Below, piece after piece: positions 41,522-46,694 of a stretch of DNA of 46,694 nucleotides. Numbering within the stretch: position 1 is the stretch's first letter; each line of letters starts with the position of its first letter. The position numbers and the translations under genes were made by a program. Where the stretch lies: assembly GCA_029254745.1 (NCBI GenBank), contig JAQWWZ010000046.1, positions 1 through 46,694 on the forward strand, in the 5' to 3' direction. This DNA comes from Opitutales bacterium (lineage in GTDB: Bacteria > Verrucomicrobiota > Verrucomicrobiia > Opitutales > Seribacteraceae). The notes below the pieces were generated by a model that did no database searches, had not been told where the DNA came from, and worked only from the letters and a program-made list of their open reading frames with translations.

Positions 41522-42631
41522 TTACAATATTGTTTTAAAATCGTTTAGAAATTTTTGGGCTACTTTATCAACCGTAAATTCCATCGATTTTTCATAAGCA
41601 TGAGATGATAAAATAGAATGCCTCGGCTCTGCCATTAAAATTTCTGCAAGTGTTTCTGTAAGAGAAGACTCAAAGCTTTCACTCTTGGGGATGATGAAGG
41701 CACAATCAGAAGATATAATATCGTTAAAGCATGGCAAAGCGGATACGACAGGAACACATCCCATACTCATCGATTCGAGAACAGACAGCCCAAAGGTTTC
41801 CCCCTTTTCAGCCAGCGATGGATATAGAAATATACGAGCTGATTGATATGCATCCTTTATTTGAGAAGTTTCAAAAATTGGCTCAAGCAATTCAACACTC
41901 ATTTTTTCCTTTTCTATCAAATTCTTTATTTGATTTCTATATTCTAACCCCCCTCCCCCTTGGTCTCTCCTCCAAGGGCCCACAATTCGCAACGTCCAAT
42001 CAATGCTTTTGTCATGGCTTAATCTCGCCCATGCTTTCACCATAGATAAAACTCCTTTCTCTGGGTGTATACGGCCAAAATATAACATTCTCCTGGGCCG
42101 ATCTTCGATCGGTAATCTAGGCTCGATTTCCCAAGGTATAGGGTAAGGAATTACAGAAACCTTGTGGCTCTTAATTGCCATTTCTCTCTTGGCAGCCTCG
42201 GCCACCGCTACACTCGGTACCTGTAATTTCTTGGCTTTACGGTAAAGTTTCAGTTGTCCTTTGGGGTACCTCCCGACATGAACATAAATTTTTCCAAATT
42301 TTTCTGGTGATAATATAAGCGGTGCCCAAAATGCATGAGTCACAAGAATATCAGCAGGTAACAAAGCCTTTCTCGCTCTCCATACATAAGGGAGCTCACA
42401 CAATTTTAATAAATATGGATTGCTAACCGCATCTCTGCTTAAAATACGTTTATGATTAACCCCATCAATAATTTCCTCTGCAGGTAGTTGATCACAATAC
42501 CGCGATACATGGGTAACCTCATGACCATGCTTCACGAAGGCCTTGCCCAATTCAAACCAAGCCTTTTCAATAGCTCCCCCCCGCCGACTAGGAACTGGAA
42601 GAAACGCACCCTGCAGAATATTTATTTTCAT
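41522..42631 (-). CDS. GT4-family glycosyltransferase
   Basis: 369 residues. GT-B fold: the N-terminal GAFLPVPSRRGGAIEKAWFELGKAF carries the acceptor-side loop, and the C-terminal donor site shows RMLYFGRIHPEKGVLSMVKA and KGETFGLSVLESMSMG (EX7E). It adds a sugar to a growing polysaccharide or lipid carrier. The start overlaps the preceding glycosyltransferase gene's stop by one base (TAATG). Acceptor and sugar are unknown. Confidence 0.88.
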   Translation of the reverse strand: MKINILQGAFLPVPSRRGGAIEKAWFELGKAFVKHGHEVTHVSRYCDQLPAEEIIDGVNHKRILSRDAVSNPYLLKLCELPYVWRARKALLPADILVTHAFWAPLILSPEKFGKIYVHVGRYPKGQLKLYRKAKKLQVPSVAVAEAAKREMAIKSHKVSVIPYPIPWEIEPRLPIEDRPRRMLYFGRIHPEKGVLSMVKAWARLSHDKSIDWTLRIVGPWRRDQGGGGLEYRNQIKNLIEKEKMSVELLEPIFETSQIKDAYQSARIFLYPSLAEKGETFGLSVLESMSMGCVPVVSALPCFNDIISSDCAFIIPKSESFESSLTETLAEILMAEPRHSILSSHAYEKSMEFTVDKVAQKFLNDFKTIL

Positions 42632-43683
42632 TAAGAATCAAGATTTTCTGCAAGATTAATAAGGTTTTCAGCGGCTTTTCTAATATGAAAATTTTGAAGA
42701 AAGCATGGTTCCGCAGATTTACTTATTTCAAAACACGATTGGTTTAACCAATGATCAACCAATTGGTTAATCCCTTCTTGGTCATCATTTCTGACAAGGC
42801 CCGCATTCGATTGTTCGACTTCTCGCCATAGGTTGACTTTGTTGGTAATATACACAGGTTTTCCAACCGCAAGAGATTCGGCTACGACCATCCCAAAATT
42901 CTCTTGATGTGAAGGCAAAATTAACGCCTCAGAAAGCCTCATCATTTCCCACTTCTCATTTTCATCCAACATACCAGTCCACAAAATCGTTTTATCACAC
43001 TTAAGAGACTGACTCTGTAACCTCTTTATATAAGAACTCCCTTCCTCGATTGGGCCTGCTAATACAAGAACAGAGTCCTTGGGCCTACGCTGAATCCAAG
43101 TATTCAGCAGCAGGTCGATCCCCTTTTTTTTATGAAATCTTCCCAAATAAAGTAAGACTTTTTTGCTCATCAATTCAGGGAATTTGGCACACAATGTTTG
43201 GCGTATAGATAGATTCTTAGCAGGTGGATTATCGACACCTAAACCAACTACCCTTTCTTCACATTTATAAGGCATAAAAGTATGCCTTGCTAAGCTCATT
43301 TCTTCATGAGTCGTGAAACATAAAAAATTTGCGTTCCGTATCGCAATACCTTCTTTAAGAAACCAGTATATTTGCTTTTTAAAGTGTTTAAATGGATAGG
43401 TTTTTTTAAACCAAGGATCAAGCATCCCATGTGGAAAAATAATGTAAGGAGTTTTGTCTTTATTTTTTTTCTTTAGGGCAAGTCTTGATGGCCAGTGCCA
43501 TAGACCGTGTACTACATTCAAAGTTTTTGTCGTGCATTTCCTAGCATCAATTGATTTCGGGTTGTCGTACAAGCCCGAAGATACCCCTAGTTCATTTAAG
43601 GCATGATTGAGAGAGAAAACTGAAGAAGAAACACCACCTTCATTAGGGTCTAAGGAATGGACCAAATGTCGAAAAGCTACCAA
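42631..43683 (-). CDS. GT4-family glycosyltransferase with TTG start
   Basis: 350 residues. FPHGMLDPWFKKTYPFKHFKKQIYW and VLLYLGRFHKKKGIDLLLNTW are characteristic of a GT4 subgroup in exopolysaccharide clusters. ENFGMVVAESLAVGKPVYI provides the EX7E motif. No ATG is available before residue 87, and TTG at 43683, 11 bases after the preceding stop, gives the family-typical N-terminus (HLVHSLDPNEGGVSSSV). It is probably co-transcribed with the large secreted protein upstream and the other glycosyltransferase. Confidence 0.85.
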   Translation of the reverse strand: MVAFRHLVHSLDPNEGGVSSSVFSLNHALNELGVSSGLYDNPKSIDARKCTTKTLNVVHGLWHWPSRLALKKKNKDKTPYIIFPHGMLDPWFKKTYPFKHFKKQIYWFLKEGIAIRNANFLCFTTHEEMSLARHTFMPYKCEERVVGLGVDNPPAKNLSIRQTLCAKFPELMSKKVLLYLGRFHKKKGIDLLLNTWIQRRPKDSVLVLAGPIEEGSSYIKRLQSQSLKCDKTILWTGMLDENEKWEMMRLSEALILPSHQENFGMVVAESLAVGKPVYITNKVNLWREVEQSNAGLVRNDDQEGINQLVDHWLNQSCFEISKSAEPCFLQNFHIRKAAENLINLAENLDS

Positions 43684-43694
43684 ACTTAAAATTC

Positions 43695-46694
43695 TTAAAA
43701 GGAAATATACTCTCCCAAACTATAAGAATAATATCTTTGAGAAGGAGTTGATTTATCAGATTCTATGGCAATCCAACTATTTTTTTGAGAAAGGTAAAGC
43801 TGCCGATAATCTTTTTCATTGCCTGGCTCATGGGAGAAACGTTTCTTATCTGACCATAACCAGCCTAATCTGTCGCTAAATAACCAGAATCCACCATTTA
43901 AAGTGGCGCCACCATAGTAAAGCCATCCCAGCTCAGCATGGAATATCCAAGGATATGAATTGTCTACAAAATAGCCAAACCATTCTGTTTTTTTCCAGGA
44001 ACCTATTTCTATACTTGATTCATTTATAAACTGATTAAATTTCAACTGATACCTGTAATCACTAAGAATTGAAAGCATAGCTTGATCGAAAGAAAGAGTG
44101 GACAGGCTAGTTATTTCACTTGAGGAGAAACTACCTATTTCATCTTCCATAAGAATAAACAGTAAAACTACTATTTTAAACACATTATCCCTGTGAGCAT
44201 TGCTGCCTAAAATGTATGGCAAACCGCCCTCAAGTTTATACTCTTTAGATAAATTAAAAATGAGGTCGACCGCACAATGTCCTGATTCCGGACCAAGGTA
44301 ACCAACAATTTCATTAACCGAAAGATTACCTGAAGTAAAATTATTATCTCCACCAGTCTGTTCGATAGGCATCGCATCACGACGGGGGGGCGAATCTATT
44401 GATTCATCTGGTCTACCACCCCGTATTTCCCAATAATCTGGTTCGTAATTCTCCCAAAAAGAAAGCATTCTTGATGAGCCCTGCATTAATTGTTGGAAGT
44501 TTGTCTCCTTGTCGTATTTATTTTTGTAACATTGACGAACAAAATTCCTTCGGTTTTCAGCATAGTTAATCGAACTTGCCCGTGATGCTGCCCCAACGAG
44601 GTAGGGAACAGGCCCAAAAGCGGACTGGTATTCAGGGGAAAACAATAAATAGTCAATATATCTACGCAACCATTGATCAGATGAATCAGTTATGAAATTT
44701 TTAGCCTCAAGAAAAGAGGCATAAGTTTTATGAAAGTCACCCAGTGAAATCTTATGTGCAGCAACAATATCAATGTATTGTGATAAAAGGCTTGATGAGC
44801 TTATCTGATTAAAATAAGCGACTAGTGCCCTCTTAGGGTCTTGGTCGTTTTGGGCGAGCAAATTATCAAACTTAGTTCTCTCTGAAGAATTCATTGGTAC
44901 CCCTAAGATGTCAGCAATACCAGCAGGATTATATGGATCTGGGGTAAAAACATTTACAATGTGTGTATTTGAGTACACGTCAGGATCCTTACTAACCGCA
45001 ATGAGGAGAATTCCTCCGTTTTTATCAGCATAATTAGCGTAGTCGACATTCCACTCAAAAGTGTATGAAATTTTTTGAAGTATTCCGTTTCCATAAAAAA
45101 CTGGCACACTTTGCATATTTCCGAGCAACTTACCATTGGCATACAATGAAACGCTATTTAAGCGAGAAAGTTCTGTGCTTTCTCCGTCTGCCCTGACTGA
45201 AATACTAACAGTTGATCCATCGTATAGCCCGTAGATTCCATCTTTCTCTTCTAATTCTATATCGGCCATATTAAACGAAATTAATTCAGTATCCTTGATT
45301 TCTATCGATCTGTTAGGAGAAACCATAATATTATTTTCATTATCACGAACTTGAGCAAATAAATCGTATGTTCCACTATTTTGAGGAAGCCAATCCTGTA
45401 AGTACGGGTACTGCATGTCAGGCAATCCTAGTTGTACTCCATTAACAAAAAACTTAACTTCTTCTACTACACCATACATTGAACTGGAATTGGCTTCATC
45501 CACTCCTGTTGCAAACAAGTTAACAACACTTCCAACCTGATAGGAATCACTTAGATTGCCAAGTTCGATCGTTGGCAAATAGTCATTTCCGGAACTCACA
45601 CTGAGAATTACAGGAGTTGAAAACGAAAGATTACCGCTTGCATCTTCTGCCCGTACCATAATGGAAAAAATTCCTGTTTCTCCCTTTGGTCCCCAGTTCA
45701 CAGAAAACGATTGAGAATAAGAAGACTTACTTTTGTCAAAGCTTATCTCAGCATCATAAGGCTCTCCATTAACAAAAAATTGAATCTTATCTACCGAATC
45801 ATCTGGATCGGATGCTGTAGCAACCAATCGGATTTCTGATGTCGAAGTTATTTGCATATCTTCACTCGGGTAAACCAAATCGACAACCGGCAACTTACTA
45901 TCCGTTCGCGAAAGAACTTTAATATAAACAGGTGCCGAGACGGCAATGTTTCCCCTGTTGTTATTTACATTAGGAAGGTCTTCAATCTGATCTAGGTAGG
46001 TAAACCCACCCTGACTATCAATCGCGTAAGCGATCAACTTATATTCACCATCAGATTTGGGCAACCAGTCGAGGGAATAGTGAGAGGTAAAAGGTATTCT
46101 TTGTCCTTCTCCAGCAAAACGATCGTTGGCAAAAAACATCACACCATTAATCTTACTGGTTTCATTAACATCGTTGTTAAATGCCCAATCCGGATCACGG
46201 GCATCTGCAACCAGTCTAATGGGACGGTTTTGATCATAGCCTATAGACCAATTTGAATCCTCAATTGGAGTTATCAATTCCACCGTTGGATTCAAACCAT
46301 TCGTTACCTTGTAGCGCAATGGATTACTGTAGGTGGTTTTTCCTTCGTCATCAAAAGCCTCTATCATAAGCTCGGTGAACCCAAGACTATTCGGTGTGTA
46401 GTGTACGATGTATTCGGGATCAGACCCATTATATTGAAAAGACCCTGGTTTAAATTGAGGATCTAAAATATCATCAGCAAGCTTAACATTTTGTTTATCT
46501 CCATCCAGCACCAAAGCTAGCCTAACCACTTGACCATCTGGATCCATTGCTGATACACGAACAGAAATCGTTTCACCCAATACCATTTCCGGGGCCGTTT
46601 TTCCTTTTTCCAAACCACCCACAAAATATATACTGGCACGCGTATAACCACCTCCAGATTTACCTGGTAACACATCAACCTTGGTTATTTGACC
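43695..46694 (-). CDS. Large secreted multi-Ig-domain protein, N-terminus cut by window edge
   Basis: 999 residues are visible; the start lies outside the window. At least four bacterial Ig-like (Big_7-type) repeats show the pattern VDKIQFFVNGEPY, VEEVKFFVNGVQL and NSVSLYANGKLLG, each in a domain of about 100 residues (roughly 1-560). A DUF4214-like helical segment follows (FLEAKNFITDSSDQWLRRYI and LLFSPEYQSAFG). The C-terminal tail (WFGYFVDNSYPW, AELGWLYYGG, SDRLGWLWSD) is an aromatic repeat module I associate with secreted Opitutia proteins. It is likely a surface or extracellular adhesin. The two glycosyltransferases behind it may modify it. Confidence 0.8.
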   Translation of the reverse strand, partial: GQITKVDVLPGKSGGGYTRASIYFVGGLEKGKTAPEMVLGETISVRVSAMDPDGQVVRLALVLDGDKQNVKLADDILDPQFKPGSFQYNGSDPEYIVHYTPNSLGFTELMIEAFDDEGKTTYSNPLRYKVTNGLNPTVELITPIEDSNWSIGYDQNRPIRLVADARDPDWAFNNDVNETSKINGVMFFANDRFAGEGQRIPFTSHYSLDWLPKSDGEYKLIAYAIDSQGGFTYLDQIEDLPNVNNNRGNIAVSAPVYIKVLSRTDSKLPVVDLVYPSEDMQITSTSEIRLVATASDPDDSVDKIQFFVNGEPYDAEISFDKSKSSYSQSFSVNWGPKGETGIFSIMVRAEDASGNLSFSTPVILSVSSGNDYLPTIELGNLSDSYQVGSVVNLFATGVDEANSSSMYGVVEEVKFFVNGVQLGLPDMQYPYLQDWLPQNSGTYDLFAQVRDNENNIMVSPNRSIEIKDTELISFNMADIELEEKDGIYGLYDGSTVSISVRADGESTELSRLNSVSLYANGKLLGNMQSVPVFYGNGILQKISYTFEWNVDYANYADKNGGILLIAVSKDPDVYSNTHIVNVFTPDPYNPAGIADILGVPMNSSERTKFDNLLAQNDQDPKRALVAYFNQISSSSLLSQYIDIVAAHKISLGDFHKTYASFLEAKNFITDSSDQWLRRYIDYLLFSPEYQSAFGPVPYLVGAASRASSINYAENRRNFVRQCYKNKYDKETNFQQLMQGSSRMLSFWENYEPDYWEIRGGRPDESIDSPPRRDAMPIEQTGGDNNFTSGNLSVNEIVGYLGPESGHCAVDLIFNLSKEYKLEGGLPYILGSNAHRDNVFKIVVLLFILMEDEIGSFSSSEITSLSTLSFDQAMLSILSDYRYQLKFNQFINESSIEIGSWKKTEWFGYFVDNSYPWIFHAELGWLYYGGATLNGGFWLFSDRLGWLWSDKKRFSHEPGNEKDYRQLYLSQKNSWIAIESDKSTPSQRYYSYSLGEYISF

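Noticed and set aside
1-46694. tRNA, rRNA, CRISPR, insertion sequences, prophage
   Set aside because: All gaps between genes are under 200 bases. No cloverleaf, repeat-spacer array, transposase or integrase sequence was seen.

Overview
The window most resembles a marine member of Verrucomicrobiota (Opitutia-like). This rests on an ECF sigma factor of the Rhodopirellula/Verrucomicrobium type with a membrane anti-sigma partner, four secreted PQQ-like beta-propellers with the WPxxxG-type N-terminus common in Planctomycetes/Verrucomicrobia, large secreted adhesin-like proteins, and an OleC/OleD pair. The assignment is by protein style, not phylogeny. No rRNA, tRNA, mobile element, CRISPR array or prophage was seen. 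Coding is dense and no gap exceeds 200 bases.

Region 1 (1-1807) is the 5' part of a secreted lectin-like protein whose C-terminus lies outside the window. Region 2 (about 1941-17855) is the most interesting part: thirteen minus-strand genes with gaps of 62 bases or less, bounded by a promoter next to a divergent MarR regulator and by a rho-independent terminator. In transcription order they encode two secreted PQQ-like propellers, a small membrane protein, a sodium/solute symporter, a LuxE/PaaK-like acyl-adenylating enzyme, an aldehyde dehydrogenase, an iron alcohol dehydrogenase, a third propeller, a HemW-like radical SAM protein, a chorismate-lyase-like (UbiC fold) protein, a flavin halogenase-like oxidoreductase, a GT4 glycosyltransferase and a 4HBT thioesterase. 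The inferred theme is making a 4-hydroxybenzoate-type acid from chorismate, then reducing, oxidising or halogenating and glycosylating it. No ketosynthase or carrier protein is present, so it is not a standard aryl polyene or flexirubin cluster. I do not recognise this gene set as a described pathway.

Region 3 (17856-24466) holds the MarR regulator, a fourth propeller, the ECF sigma/anti-sigma pair, a Wzz-like coiled-coil membrane protein and a SulP anion transporter. Region 4 (24478-36000) is mostly housekeeping: TatD nuclease, thioredoxin reductase, an rRNA/tRNA 2'-O-methyltransferase, an m5U methyltransferase, a lipoate-ligase-family protein, a RmlD-like reductase, HisC and a CorC-like CBS protein. 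It also contains an unusual coiled-coil protein and the oleCD pair (beta-lactone synthetase and 2-alkyl-3-oxoalkanoate reductase) without oleA or oleB beside it.

Region 5 (35906-46694) carries MetG, a short Rho, an unknown 586-residue protein, HisF, and a minus-strand set made of a large partial secreted Ig-like/DUF4214-like protein followed by two GT4 glycosyltransferases, which suggests surface polysaccharide or glycoprotein work. Three convergent gene pairs in the window end in four-base interleaved stop codons.
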